The notes beneath the pieces are model-generated. The model made no database searches. It was not told the DNA's origin and saw nothing but the letters and a program-made list of their open reading frames with translations. Positions 17,714 through 26,141 of a DNA stretch of 64,000 nucleotides are shown here, piece by piece; within the stretch, counting starts at the first letter, position 1, and the number at the start of each line of letters is the position of its first letter. Made by a program: the position numbers and the translations under genes. The stretch comes from Comamonas sp. KCTC 72670. Its GTDB lineage: Bacteria > Myxococcota > Myxococcia > Myxococcales > Myxococcaceae. Location of the stretch: contig BNCN01000009.1 in the NCBI GenBank assembly GCA_014656495.1, positions 1 to 64,000 on the forward strand, given 5' to 3'.

Positions 17714-19576
17714 ATGAACGCACGCAAGGTCATCACTGGCGGTGCCCTGCTGGCACTGCTGCTCCTGGGGGCCGCCTGGCTCCACCGGGCCCAGGCCCCC
17801 GTCACCGGGGCGTCTCCCGCGACGACGCCCCTCCACCTCCGCTTCCCGGTGGGGGAGCGCCGGACGTACCACCTGGACTACACGGCCCGGACCGAGGTGC
17901 GCCTCGCCGGCGCGCGCCCGGACGCGGCCTCCCTGGCGGGCCAGGCCCACTTCGCGGGCGAGCTGGTCCTGCGCAGCCACCCCGCCCAGGGCACCGCCCT
18001 GCGCGTGGGGCTGAGCCTGGAGAACCTCCGCGCCCACTCGCTGGAGCTCTTCGGCCACGCGCTGCTGCCGGACGCGGCCGCCGTGGAGGCCACCTTCGCC
18101 GGCCGCGAGGCCCTGCTGGAGCTGGACGCCGACGGCACCCTGCGCGCCGTCGCCTTCCGGGAAGAAGACCCGGCCCTCTTCAAGAACACCGTGCAGGCGC
18201 TGGCGGGCGAGCTCCAGTGGGCGCTGCGCGACGAGGACACCTTCCAGGTGGACGAGACGACGTCGCGGGGCGGCGCGCGCGCGGAGTACACCCGGCTGGA
18301 CGCGGCCGTCCTGCCCGCGCGCTTCGTCAAGCGGCGCCTGGCCTACCCGGCGCCGCGCGGCCTGGGCACGGGGGAGGGCGCCGTGGCGGTGGACTCGCGC
18401 TTCGAGGTGACGCTGGACGAAGGCGGCTTCCTCCAGCGCCTCGTGGGTGAGGAGCGCGTGCTGCGCCGCCCGGCCGGCGGCGGCGAGCCCACCGCCACCG
18501 CGCACGTCCAGCTCCGCCTGGAGCCCGGCGCGCGAGGGCGCTTCACCGTGGCCCGGGCGCCCGCGGACGCGGCGCTCCAGAAGCTGGCGCCGGGGGAGCT
18601 GGTGGCGGACGTCCACGTGCAGGAGCAACTGCTGGCGCAGCAGGTGGATGGCCTCACCCCGGAGCGCTTCTTCGCGCTGCTGGAGCAGTACGCCAACGGC
18701 GGCACCTTCCCGGAGCACAACCACTTCCTCCTCCAGGCCACGGGCCTGCTGGAGCAGCAGCCCGAGCTGTGCGCGCGGCTGGCCGACTTCTTCCAGCGCG
18801 CCACCCTGAAGCCGCGCGGCCGGGCGCTGGTGCTGGACCTGCTGGCGGGCGCGGGCACGCCGGAGGCGCAGACGGCGCTGGTGCGCGCCCTGTCCAGCTC
18901 CCAGGCGCTGGCCGAGCCCGGCTATGGCATGCTGCTCAGCCGCCTGTCGCTGCTGTCCCGCCCCACGCCGGACACGGTGCGCTTCCTCGAGCGCACCCAC
19001 GTCACGGCCCGGGACGACGCGCGCGTGGCCACCGCCTACGCCCTGGGCGCCACCGCGGGCGCCCTCTACCGGCAGCAGCAGGACGGGGAGGCCCTGGCCG
19101 CCGTCCAGCGGCTCGAGTCCGAGCTGCACACCGCCCGCACCCCCGAGACGAAGGCCCACCTGCTGCTCGCGCTGGGCAACGCGGGCCTGGACGCGCAGGT
19201 GGACGTCATCACCCGCTACAGCCAGGACCCCGACACGCAGGTGCGCCGCGCCTCGGCCCGCGCGCTGCGGAAGCTGCAGACGCCCCAGGCCCTGCGCTCG
19301 CTCCTCACCCTGGCCGAGGACCCCCAGGCCCCCGTGCAGTCCTCCGCGCTGACGGCGCTGGGCCGCCGCCCCCTGGACGACTCCGCCCTGCGGCAGCTGC
19401 GCGATTTGACGCTCGCCGGCGGCGTGCCGCTGGAGAACCACCACACCCTGGTGTCGGTGGTGGAGCCCTACGTCCAGCGCACCCCCGAGGTGCGCCAGCT
19501 CCTCCAGCACCTGCTCACCCAGGACGCGGCCGACGCGCAGCTCCACATGCGCATCCGCGGCCTGCTCGGGACGTGA
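17714..19576 (+). CDS. Exported vitellogenin-N-like (large lipid transfer) HEAT protein
   Basis: The 620-residue protein has an N-terminal membrane anchor or signal peptide (about residues 5-25). Residues 40-270 form a beta-rich region whose landmarks resemble the N-terminal barrel of eukaryotic large lipid transfer proteins (vitellogenin, MTP): GERRTYHLDY, AVAFREEDPALFKN and the ETTSRGGARAEY step. Residues 285-620 are helical repeats, with LVLDLLAGAGTPEAQTALVRAL closely matching the DALxxxGTxxA step of the vitellogenin helical domain. Canonical HEAT repeats follow (about 440-600). GGAG lies 7 bp before the ATG. A paralogue lies just beyond dnaA. An alternative is an ordinary HEAT-repeat scaffold. 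Confidence 0.7.
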   Translation: MNARKVITGGALLALLLLGAAWLHRAQAPVTGASPATTPLHLRFPVGERRTYHLDYTARTEVRLAGARPDAASLAGQAHFAGELVLRSHPAQGTALRVGLSLENLRAHSLELFGHALLPDAAAVEATFAGREALLELDADGTLRAVAFREEDPALFKNTVQALAGELQWALRDEDTFQVDETTSRGGARAEYTRLDAAVLPARFVKRRLAYPAPRGLGTGEGAVAVDSRFEVTLDEGGFLQRLVGEERVLRRPAGGGEPTATAHVQLRLEPGARGRFTVARAPADAALQKLAPGELVADVHVQEQLLAQQVDGLTPERFFALLEQYANGGTFPEHNHFLLQATGLLEQQPELCARLADFFQRATLKPRGRALVLDLLAGAGTPEAQTALVRALSSSQALAEPGYGMLLSRLSLLSRPTPDTVRFLERTHVTARDDARVATAYALGATAGALYRQQQDGEALAAVQRLESELHTARTPETKAHLLLALGNAGLDAQVDVITRYSQDPDTQVRRASARALRKLQTPQALRSLLTLAEDPQAPVQSSALTALGRRPLDDSALRQLRDLTLAGGVPLENHHTLVSVVEPYVQRTPEVRQLLQHLLTQDAADAQLHMRIRGLLGT

Positions 19577-19593
19577 CGGGACGGGGGCGCGGT

Positions 19594-19616
19594 CGACTTC
19601 ACTTCAAGTGAAGTCG
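19594..19616. promoter_or_regulatory. Perfect palindrome upstream of dnaA
   Basis: Arms CGACTTCACTT and AAGTGAAGTCG (11 bp each) flank a single central C. A one-base centre is poor for an RNA hairpin but ideal for a dimeric repressor site, although a 5-nt loop version could also terminate the upstream operon. It lies 204 bp before dnaA and 18 bp after the LLT-like gene. Confidence 0.55.
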
Positions 19617-19649
19617 CCGCCGGGCCCCCCAGTCCTTGGGGTAGGGGCG

Positions 19650-19753
19650 GGGGTGATCCACAACCCGGTCCGGCTGGCGCGCCCGGCGCGGATCACCCCT
19701 GTTGGGAAAACCCCTTGAGGATACGGCGGTTTTGGCCGGTTGCTTGATCCACC
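19650..19753 (+). promoter_or_regulatory. dnaA upstream control region
   Basis: GGGGTGATCC (19650-19659) and its exact reverse complement GGATCACCCC (19690-19699) form a spaced inverted repeat. Overlapping or following it are DnaA-box-like nonamers TGATCCACA (19654-19662, one mismatch to TTATCCACA) and TGATCCACC (19745-19753). GATACGG near 19720 may be part of a -10. Such boxes are the classical basis of dnaA autoregulation, so self-control is inferred but untested. Confidence 0.5.
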
Positions 19754-19819
19754 AGGAACCGTCTGTTAGCACCGCCGAACGCCTCGTTTTCCCCCTGCTT
19801 CTGCACGTTTGAGACACGC

Positions 19820-21172
19820 GTGAACGCCCTCGCCCAAGCCGCTGCCCCCCTCCCAAGTGCTGGAATTCTCTGGGCTCGGATGCTCGATGGCATCCGCCAG
19901 GAGAAGTTCGACTACGCGCTGAGATGGCTGGAGCGGATGCGCCCGCTGGAGGTGCGTGACGGCGCCCTGGTGATGGGCGTTCCGGACCGCTTCTTCCGCG
20001 ACTGGGTGGATGACCACTACCGCCCCTTGCTGGACGCGCAGATCGCCCGGATGGGGGAGGGGCTGGTCTCCATCGCGTACGAGGTGGTGGAGGGGCTGGA
20101 GCCGGATCCCCAGTTTCCGCCCGTACCCTCAGTCAAGGCGAGCGCCACCCGGCCCTCGCGGCTGAACGGGCGCTTCACCTTCGACACCTTCGTGGTGGCG
20201 GACAGCAACCAGCTCCCCGCCGCCGCCGCGCAGGCCGTGGCCGACAAGCCGGGCCACCACTACAACCCGCTCTACATCTATGGCGGTACGGGCCTGGGCA
20301 AGACGCACCTGCTCCAGGCGGTGGGCAACCTCATCTGGGAGCGCGACCCGTCCCAGCGCGTGGTGTTCCTCTCCAGCGAGCAGTTCACCAACGAGTACGT
20401 GGAGAGCGTCCGCGAGCACCGCATGGCGGACTTCCGCCGGAAGTTCCGTGAGGAGTGCGACGTGCTCCTCATCGACGACATCCAGTTCCTGGGCAAGCGC
20501 GAGGAGACGCAGAAGGAGTTCTTCTACACCTTCAACACGCTCTACGAGCTGAACAAGGCCATCGTCCTCACCAGCGACACGGTGCCCGCCGAGATTCCGG
20601 GCCTGGAGGACCGGCTGCGCAGCCGCTTCGCCATGGGCCTGATGACGGACATCCGCGAGCCCACCTACGAGACGCGGGTCGCCATCCTCCAGAAGAAGGC
20701 CGTGGCGGAGAACCTGGACCTGCCGGACTCGGTGGCGCACTTCATCGCCAAGCACATCCAGAAGAACGTGCGCGAGCTGGAAGGCGCGCTGGTGAAGCTG
20801 TCCGCCGTGCACAGCCTCACGCGCCAGCCGGTGACGGAGGAGTTCGCGTCGCAGGTGCTGCGCGACATCCTCCCCGCTCAGAGCGCGGTGGACGTGGAGT
20901 CCATCCAGCGCGAGGTGGCCCGCTTCTACAAGGTCACCGTCGAGTCGCTGAAAGAAGACCGCCGCCACAAGGCCCTGGCCCATGCGCGTCAGGTGGCCAT
21001 GTATCTCAGCCGCAAGCTGACGAAGAGCTCCTTCCCGGAGATCGCCGCGCGCTTCAGCAAGGACCACTCCACCGTCATCTCCGCCGTGCGCAAGGTGGAG
21101 GGGCTGCGACTGACGGACGCCACCGTGCAGCGGGAGCTCGCCGAGCTGGAATTGAAGCTCGGCAATCCTTGA
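19820..21172 (+). CDS. dnaA: Chromosomal replication initiator DnaA
   Basis: DnaA binds DnaA boxes at oriC and melts the adjacent AT-rich DNA. The 450-residue protein has an N-terminal domain I (about 1-85), a short domain II, an AAA+ domain III beginning near residue 115 (LNGRFTFDTFVVADSNQLPAAAA) with Walker A GGTGLGKT and Walker B VLLIDDIQF, and domain IV. The latter carries the DnaA signature HKALAHARQVAMYLSR and the box-reading FSKDHSTVISAVRKVE. The start is GTG. Unusually it is separated by 7.1 kb from rpmH, and no dnaN or recF follows. It is flanked on both sides by LLT-like genes. Confidence 0.99.
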   Translation: MNALAQAAAPLPSAGILWARMLDGIRQEKFDYALRWLERMRPLEVRDGALVMGVPDRFFRDWVDDHYRPLLDAQIARMGEGLVSIAYEVVEGLEPDPQFPPVPSVKASATRPSRLNGRFTFDTFVVADSNQLPAAAAQAVADKPGHHYNPLYIYGGTGLGKTHLLQAVGNLIWERDPSQRVVFLSSEQFTNEYVESVREHRMADFRRKFREECDVLLIDDIQFLGKREETQKEFFYTFNTLYELNKAIVLTSDTVPAEIPGLEDRLRSRFAMGLMTDIREPTYETRVAILQKKAVAENLDLPDSVAHFIAKHIQKNVRELEGALVKLSAVHSLTRQPVTEEFASQVLRDILPAQSAVDVESIQREVARFYKVTVESLKEDRRHKALAHARQVAMYLSRKLTKSSFPEIAARFSKDHSTVISAVRKVEGLRLTDATVQRELAELELKLGNP

Positions 21173-21309
21173 AACACCCGTAGCGTTGTTTCAAAGCAGA
21201 CGGCTCGCCGTGACGCGTGGAGACGCATGTCTCCGTGGAACGGCTGGAGCCATGTGTCATTCGTGGATTCCAGCAGCCAGGCTTCCTTCACGGGCGCGTA
21301 TCCGAGGGA

Positions 21310-23184
21310 GTGAGTTCGCGCCTCAAGAGCCTGGTGCTGCTGCTCGCCGTCATGGTGGGCACCCTCGGCCTGTGGCGTGCGGGCTCCGGCTGGAAGAAAC
21401 GTGCTGACGCTCTCGCGCCGAAGTCCGGGATGACACGGCCCATCGAGGCGGAGACGGCCCTCGTCCCCGAAGACCTCCGGCAAGGCGTGAAGGGGCAGGA
21501 GCGGGTGCTCGTCGTGGGGCACCGGCTCCGCTACACGTTCGACCTGGACGTCCGGACCCACATCGAGCCCTCGGCGGGCACGCGAGAGTCCCTGCGCACG
21601 GGTTGGAGCGGGCTGCTCGAGCTCACCTACCTGGGCGCGGAGGGTGACCAGCACCTGTTCTCCGCCCACGTCGTGCCCACGCGGATGGACGTGGAGTCCG
21701 GTGAGACGGCGCCGTCAGGTGACACTTCGCTGCAAGCGCTCCAGGTCATGTTCGAGCGGCCGGTGTACGTGGGCCAGGACGTCCGGGGCCGGGTGCTGGC
21801 CGTGCACTTCGATGCGGCGCAGGACACGGGGGCGCGGAGGCTCGTGCGGCGGCTGCTCGCGGCGACACAGTTCGTGGCGGAGGACGGCGCGCGCTGGAGC
21901 ACGGAGGAGTCGGACACTCGCGGTGACTTTGAATCCGAGTACCGCGCCGGGGGCAGCGCGAACACCTACGTGAAGACGAAGCGGCGGTATCTGCGAACCG
22001 CGGCGGCGGCGACGCCTCGGCTGCAGGGGCACCTGGCCTTCACGCTCTTGACGGACGGACACGTGAAGGAGGCAGCGGGTTCGGACGTGGTGGAGTGGGG
22101 TGGAGGCACGTCGGGGGAGCCGCGTCGCCGAGAGGAGACGCGGGTGGCGTTGATCAATGTGGGGGTCGACTATCAGCTCTCATCGTTGAGGCCGTTTCAC
22201 TTGGCTCGCCCTGTGTTGCATGCCGGGCGGCTGACGGACTCCGTGGCGGATGTGAACCCCCGCTCCGCGCAGGTGCGTGGGGAGACGTTGAAGAACCTGC
22301 TGCGGTTGATGGCGGCGCGGAAGCCCCCGGAGACGACGCAGGAACGGCTGGCGACACTGTTCCGCGATGACGCCGATGAAGTGAACCGGGCCTCGGAGTT
22401 GCTCCAGCATGGGAAGACGGATGAGGGGCTCTCGGGGCCGATGTTGGAGGCGCTCGCCAGCGCGGGAACGCCGGAGGCGCAACGGGCGCTGATGTCGGTA
22501 CTCGAAGCGCCGCGCCTCCGACCAGGGATTCGCGCGCAGGCGGTTCGCGCGGTGGGCAGGATGGAGCGGCCCTCCTTGTTGCTCGCGGAGACGCTGAGCC
22601 GCGCTTTGGCGGAGACACGTGATGCGGACGTGAGGGACGCGGCGGCGCTGTCGATGGGAGCGCTGTCGAAGGCGCTCGCGGTGGCGGAGCCGGGCCGGAG
22701 CAAGACGCTGGTCGATGAATTGCTGCGGCAATGCCGCTCGGGGACTCCGGGTCCGCAGGTCTGCCTGGCGGCGCTCGCTCGGGCGGGCTCACCGGCGGGA
22801 ATGCCCTACGTGAAGGCAGAGATGTTTCATCCCGACGCAGCCGTGCGCGGCGCCGCCACGGAGGCGCTGCGGGCGCTCCCAGGGGCCGCGACGGACGTGT
22901 TGCTGGACCAGATGCTGCTGAAGGATTCGAGCGCTCACGTGCGAGCGCACGCGGTGAAGGCAATTGCTCACCGTGTCGTCGGAGCGCACCTGGAGGCGCT
23001 GGCCATGGCGCTGAGGACGGATCGGAACGTGTCCGTGCGCATGGAGGTGGTTCGGGTGCTGGGCTCCGTGAAGCAGGTGGATGCCCCGGCACAGGCGCTG
23101 CTTCGCGATGCCGCTGAGCACGACGCGTCCTCGAAGGTGCGCGAGCTGGCGACGGTGTTGCTGGGTGAGCAGGGCGGGGACTGA
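21310..23184 (+). CDS. Membrane-anchored vitellogenin-N-like HEAT protein (paralogue)
   Basis: From GTG 21310 the protein is 624 residues; an in-frame GTG at 21217 would add 31. It opens with a membrane segment (SLVLLLAVMVGTLGLWRAG). A beta-rich region follows, with GHRLRYTFDLDVRTHIE and ESDTRGDFESEY at the same relative places as in the 17714-19576 protein. The helical half starts near 370 with MLEALASAGTPEAQRAL (the DALxxxGT-type step). Regular HEAT repeats fill about 400-620 (ALRALPGAATDVLLDQML, AVKAIAHRVVGAHLEALA). The two proteins are diverged paralogues. The likely location is the periplasmic face of the inner membrane. Lipid binding is inferred from the resemblance only. Confidence 0.68.
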   Translation: MSSRLKSLVLLLAVMVGTLGLWRAGSGWKKRADALAPKSGMTRPIEAETALVPEDLRQGVKGQERVLVVGHRLRYTFDLDVRTHIEPSAGTRESLRTGWSGLLELTYLGAEGDQHLFSAHVVPTRMDVESGETAPSGDTSLQALQVMFERPVYVGQDVRGRVLAVHFDAAQDTGARRLVRRLLAATQFVAEDGARWSTEESDTRGDFESEYRAGGSANTYVKTKRRYLRTAAAATPRLQGHLAFTLLTDGHVKEAAGSDVVEWGGGTSGEPRRREETRVALINVGVDYQLSSLRPFHLARPVLHAGRLTDSVADVNPRSAQVRGETLKNLLRLMAARKPPETTQERLATLFRDDADEVNRASELLQHGKTDEGLSGPMLEALASAGTPEAQRALMSVLEAPRLRPGIRAQAVRAVGRMERPSLLLAETLSRALAETRDADVRDAAALSMGALSKALAVAEPGRSKTLVDELLRQCRSGTPGPQVCLAALARAGSPAGMPYVKAEMFHPDAAVRGAATEALRALPGAATDVLLDQMLLKDSSAHVRAHAVKAIAHRVVGAHLEALAMALRTDRNVSVRMEVVRVLGSVKQVDAPAQALLRDAAEHDASSKVRELATVLLGEQGGD

Positions 23185-23416
23185 CCCGGCATCCCGTCTC
23201 ACGGCGCTGGGACCACGCGCCCCCGACACGGCCGATGATTGGGCTCGAAGCTGCACACGTATGCGTGGACGGCTTTGCGGCGTGAGAAGCGCAGCGCAGT
23301 GGCCCGGCATCCAATTGCACGACCCCGGGCCCGTGCGGTCTTCCAAGCGGTCCCTGGCCACTCGCGGCGCTGGACACATGCACGAACTGGCGGCGTTGCG
23401 CGTGGGTCGGGTAGGG

Positions 23417-23442
23417 CGCCGGGCCGATGCTCTGGCCCGGCG
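23417..23442. terminator. Hairpin between convergent genes
   Basis: CGCCGGGCC (23417-23425) and GGCCCGGCG (23434-23442) form a perfect 9-bp stem with an 8-nt loop. It lies between the LLT-like gene (plus) and the MYXO-CTERM protein gene (minus), so it can serve both. The rest of the 277-bp gap shows no gene. Confidence 0.65.
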
Positions 23443-23461
23443 TCCCTTCATGCTCCCGCGA

Positions 23462-25510
23462 CTACTCCGTCTTACGGCGGCGTCCGATGACGGCTCGCAT
23501 CAGCCCCACGAGCATCCACGGCAGTGCTGCCGAGGGAGACGAGGACTGGCAGCCACAACCACTGTCTGTGGGCGGCGGCGGCGAGGTCCCCGCATCCCGC
23601 GGCGGGCCAGGGCCCGCGTCTGCACCAGCGTCAGCCTGAGGCTCCTCACCGGGGCCGCCGTCCGCGCCCGGCTCTTCGCCCGGACCTGCGTCTGGATCCG
23701 ATCCGGGACCTGCATCCGGATCTTCCCCTGAGCCCGCATCTGGATCAGTGCCCGTTCCAGCATCCGGATCCTCACCGACACCACCATCGACAATGGGGCC
23801 GGGGCCACCGTCCACGCCGCCGGCATCTTCTTCGCCGGGGCCTCCATCGACGTCAGGGCCAGGGCCGCCGTCGACACCAGCGTCAGGCTCGCCAGGGCCA
23901 CCGTCCACGCCGGAATCCGGCTCACCCGGACCACCGTCCACACCGCCATCGACAACTGGACCAGGACCGCCGTCCACTCCGGAATCCGGATCGCCCGGAC
24001 CGCCGTCCACGCCGCCATCGACGCCCGGGCCAGGACCACCGTCCACGCCTGAGTCAGGCTCGCCAGGACCACCATCCACTCCACCATCGGCGCCCGGGCC
24101 AGGACCGCCGTCCACGCCGGAATCCGGCTCACCCGGACCGCCGTCCACGCCGCCATCGACGCCCGGGCCAGGACCACCGTCCACGCCCGCATCCGGACCA
24201 CCCGTACCACCGTCCTGCTGCGGCACCATCGGCCGCGCGATGAACACGGCGGTGCCCCACTCCACCTGGTCGTTGTCCGGCGGCGCCAGGCCCGCGGCCA
24301 GCGTGATTTCTCCCCGCCCGTTGATGCTGACCAAGCCTCCGAACACCGGGTTCGACGGCGTCTCCTGGTCGATGCGCGCGGGCCCCAAGTCCGAGGACAC
24401 GATGTCGTGCTCCGTCGCCACCCGCTTCAGCGACTGGCCATCGCTCACCCACACCGCTCGCATGTTCGTGGAGTCGATGGCCCGAAAGGCCACCCAACCG
24501 GTGTCGTTGATGTCGGGCGCGAAGAACTCCAACGTCCGAATCTCACCCACGCCATCCTGCGCGAGCACGCGCAGCGCGGCGCCGTCCCAGAGCCACAACG
24601 TCGTGACGTTGCCCCCCTGGGCATTGCGCGCCGTCCCCAGGAACGCCACCTGCCCCACGTTGTTCAGCGCGGGCGCCACCGACGCGAAGCGGTACACCGG
24701 CGACGCCGCGTCACGTCCCCGCGACTGCGCGATGAGCCGCGACGACACGCCATCCGGCTCGAAGACGCGCAGGTCCTGGAAGAACTCCGACGACGCCGTC
24801 GCGACATCGCCCACGCCCGCCATCTGTCCCAGATCGTTCAGCGTCGGCGAGTACAGGAACTGGTAGGGGCTCGCGGAGTCGATCGTCTGCTCAGCGGCGA
24901 CCAGGGTCGTCGAGAAGGTGCCATCTGGCCGCTCGTTCGCGATGGCATAGGCCCGGCCCACACCACTGAACGTGGCCCGGAAGCCAAGCTGCCCCGCCTC
25001 GTTGAGCCAGAGGCTGCTCCAATCCGAAGCCCCTGGAGGCCCGCGGAGGATGCGCACCTGCTCCGGCGAGGCGACGTTCAGCAGGTAGATGCCGTTCTGC
25101 GCCGCCGACGAAGCCCCCGTCACCGCGAACGCGACGTCCCCCTGCGAGTTCACCCCCGGATCCCCCGTCCGGGCATCCTCGCCCAACAGGGGCAACAGGT
25201 AGATGCGGCTCCCCATGCCGCCGTGCCCCCACCACACGGCGGAGCGCCCCTCGGGCGTGATCGCCAGCCGGAAGGCAATCTGTCCATCCGCGCTGATGGG
25301 AATCTGGTAGCTGCCCGAGAGCAGGTTCCCCGGCGCCACGTTGTACGCGCCGGAGGCATTCCCCTGCAGGTTCGTCCGCACCTGGAGCTCCAGGTGGTAG
25401 TCGGGCAGCTGCGCCCACGCGGGCGTGGCCAGCGTGAGCGCGGTCAGCGCCAGCGTCCTTCCTCGGGGCCAGAATGCCCGCGCGCTCCACTTCCGTTCCG
25501 CGACTGCCAT
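23462..25510 (-). CDS. Secreted surface protein with MYXO-CTERM-like anchor
   Basis: The 682-residue protein has a signal peptide (about residues 1-33, ending PAWAQ) and a globular region (about 34-430) of repeated short beta units with the pattern LNDLGQMA, LNNVGQVAF, INDTGWVAF, INGRGEITL. This is the layout of choice-of-anchor/DUF7453-type propeller-like proteins in myxobacteria. A long Gly/Pro/Asp tandem-repeat stalk follows (about 435-630). The end is Cys-containing SGCGCQ, then a hydrophobic helix and RRRK, the pattern of MYXO-CTERM sorting signals processed by myxosortase. GGGAGG precedes the ATG. Role unknown; probably a cell-surface or extracellular product. Confidence 0.85.
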   Translation of the reverse strand: MAVAERKWSARAFWPRGRTLALTALTLATPAWAQLPDYHLELQVRTNLQGNASGAYNVAPGNLLSGSYQIPISADGQIAFRLAITPEGRSAVWWGHGGMGSRIYLLPLLGEDARTGDPGVNSQGDVAFAVTGASSAAQNGIYLLNVASPEQVRILRGPPGASDWSSLWLNEAGQLGFRATFSGVGRAYAIANERPDGTFSTTLVAAEQTIDSASPYQFLYSPTLNDLGQMAGVGDVATASSEFFQDLRVFEPDGVSSRLIAQSRGRDAASPVYRFASVAPALNNVGQVAFLGTARNAQGGNVTTLWLWDGAALRVLAQDGVGEIRTLEFFAPDINDTGWVAFRAIDSTNMRAVWVSDGQSLKRVATEHDIVSSDLGPARIDQETPSNPVFGGLVSINGRGEITLAAGLAPPDNDQVEWGTAVFIARPMVPQQDGGTGGPDAGVDGGPGPGVDGGVDGGPGEPDSGVDGGPGPGADGGVDGGPGEPDSGVDGGPGPGVDGGVDGGPGDPDSGVDGGPGPVVDGGVDGGPGEPDSGVDGGPGEPDAGVDGGPGPDVDGGPGEEDAGGVDGGPGPIVDGGVGEDPDAGTGTDPDAGSGEDPDAGPGSDPDAGPGEEPGADGGPGEEPQADAGADAGPGPPRDAGTSPPPPTDSGCGCQSSSPSAALPWMLVGLMRAVIGRRRKTE
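23630..24215. repeat. In-gene tandem repeats encoding the Gly/Pro/Asp stalk
   Basis: The most regular part has a 69-bp unit encoding 23 residues (VDGGPGPG, VDGGVDGGPG, EPDSG in order), present in about four near-identical copies between roughly 23890 and 24190. The flanks are more degenerate GGPGEEPDAG-like units. The frame is kept throughout, so it is a protein-level linker. Copy number is likely to vary between strains through slippage or recombination. Confidence 0.8.
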
Positions 25511-25581
25511 GAGTGCTGCCTCCCTGAATTCAAAGGAAGGCAGGTTATCACCGTGTTCAGACGTGGCCGGGCGTCACGGGC

Positions 25582-26064
25582 TCAGGCCTCGGGCACCCAC
25601 AGCGAGCGCAGGTCGGCGGGGAGCTGTCCCATGACGTCGTCCGCCTCGCCCTCGCTGATGTGATCGCGCACCGTGATGAAGACAGCGCGGGCCAGCCGCT
25701 CGGCTTCGTTGGGCGTGGTGTCGAGCTCCTCGGCCACCATGGCGAGGAACTGCTCCAGCTTGAACTTCCGGGCCACCTTGCCCTCATGCCGGGGACAGCG
25801 CTTCAGCAGGTCCTTCACCTTGCGCGGGAGCTGGGCCTCCAGGTGCTTCACCTCGGTGTCCATGAGGCGCTGCTCCAGCAGACACAGCACGGACTGCGCG
25901 GCCTTCTCCGCGAGCTCGCGCACGACGCCCGCGTTCGCCTCGAGGTCCTTCAGGAAGCGCGCGTAGGTCTGCGCCGCGTGAGACTCGCTGCGCTGCTCCT
26001 GGATGCTGGGCGTGGCGCTCCGGCGCTCCCCTGCCTCTCCCTGTTCCTCGCGAATGTTCGCCAT
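25582..26064 (-). CDS. DUF2267 domain-containing protein
   Basis: The 160-residue soluble protein has a charged N-terminal helix and then a DUF2267-like domain (about residues 30-155). Family landmarks include YARFLKDLEANAGV, QLPRKVKDLLKRCPRHEG and the closing DHISEGEADDVMGQLPADLRSLW. DUF2267 is an all-helical domain of unknown function, often found in stress-associated loci. GAGGAGG lies 8 bp before the ATG. It stands between two unrelated minus-strand genes. Confidence 0.85.
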   Translation of the reverse strand: MANIREEQGEAGERRSATPSIQEQRSESHAAQTYARFLKDLEANAGVVRELAEKAAQSVLCLLEQRLMDTEVKHLEAQLPRKVKDLLKRCPRHEGKVARKFKLEQFLAMVAEELDTTPNEAERLARAVFITVRDHISEGEADDVMGQLPADLRSLWVPEA

Positions 26065-26141
26065 GACGGTGGCCTCCTCGGTGTCGGGCTTGGGTCTCCC
26101 CTGAGCGTGGACACCCCGGACCCCTCAGGCACCCGCCGCCC

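Noticed and set aside
14858-19546. A 1562-codon open frame on the minus strand
   Set aside because: It is the antisense shadow of three plus-strand genes. Its translation is Arg/His/Gln/Leu-rich without domains, as expected where third-position G/C removes stop codons on the opposite strand.
19577-19819. dnaA-upstream region as oriC
   Set aside because: Only two imperfect boxes and no long AT-rich tract next to them; better explained as the dnaA promoter. It remains the main rival to the 44-kb candidate.
23630-24215. Regular repeats suggesting a CRISPR array
   Set aside because: The period and the sequence variants keep a continuous reading frame for a Gly/Pro/Asp linker; there are no unique spacers and no cas genes.
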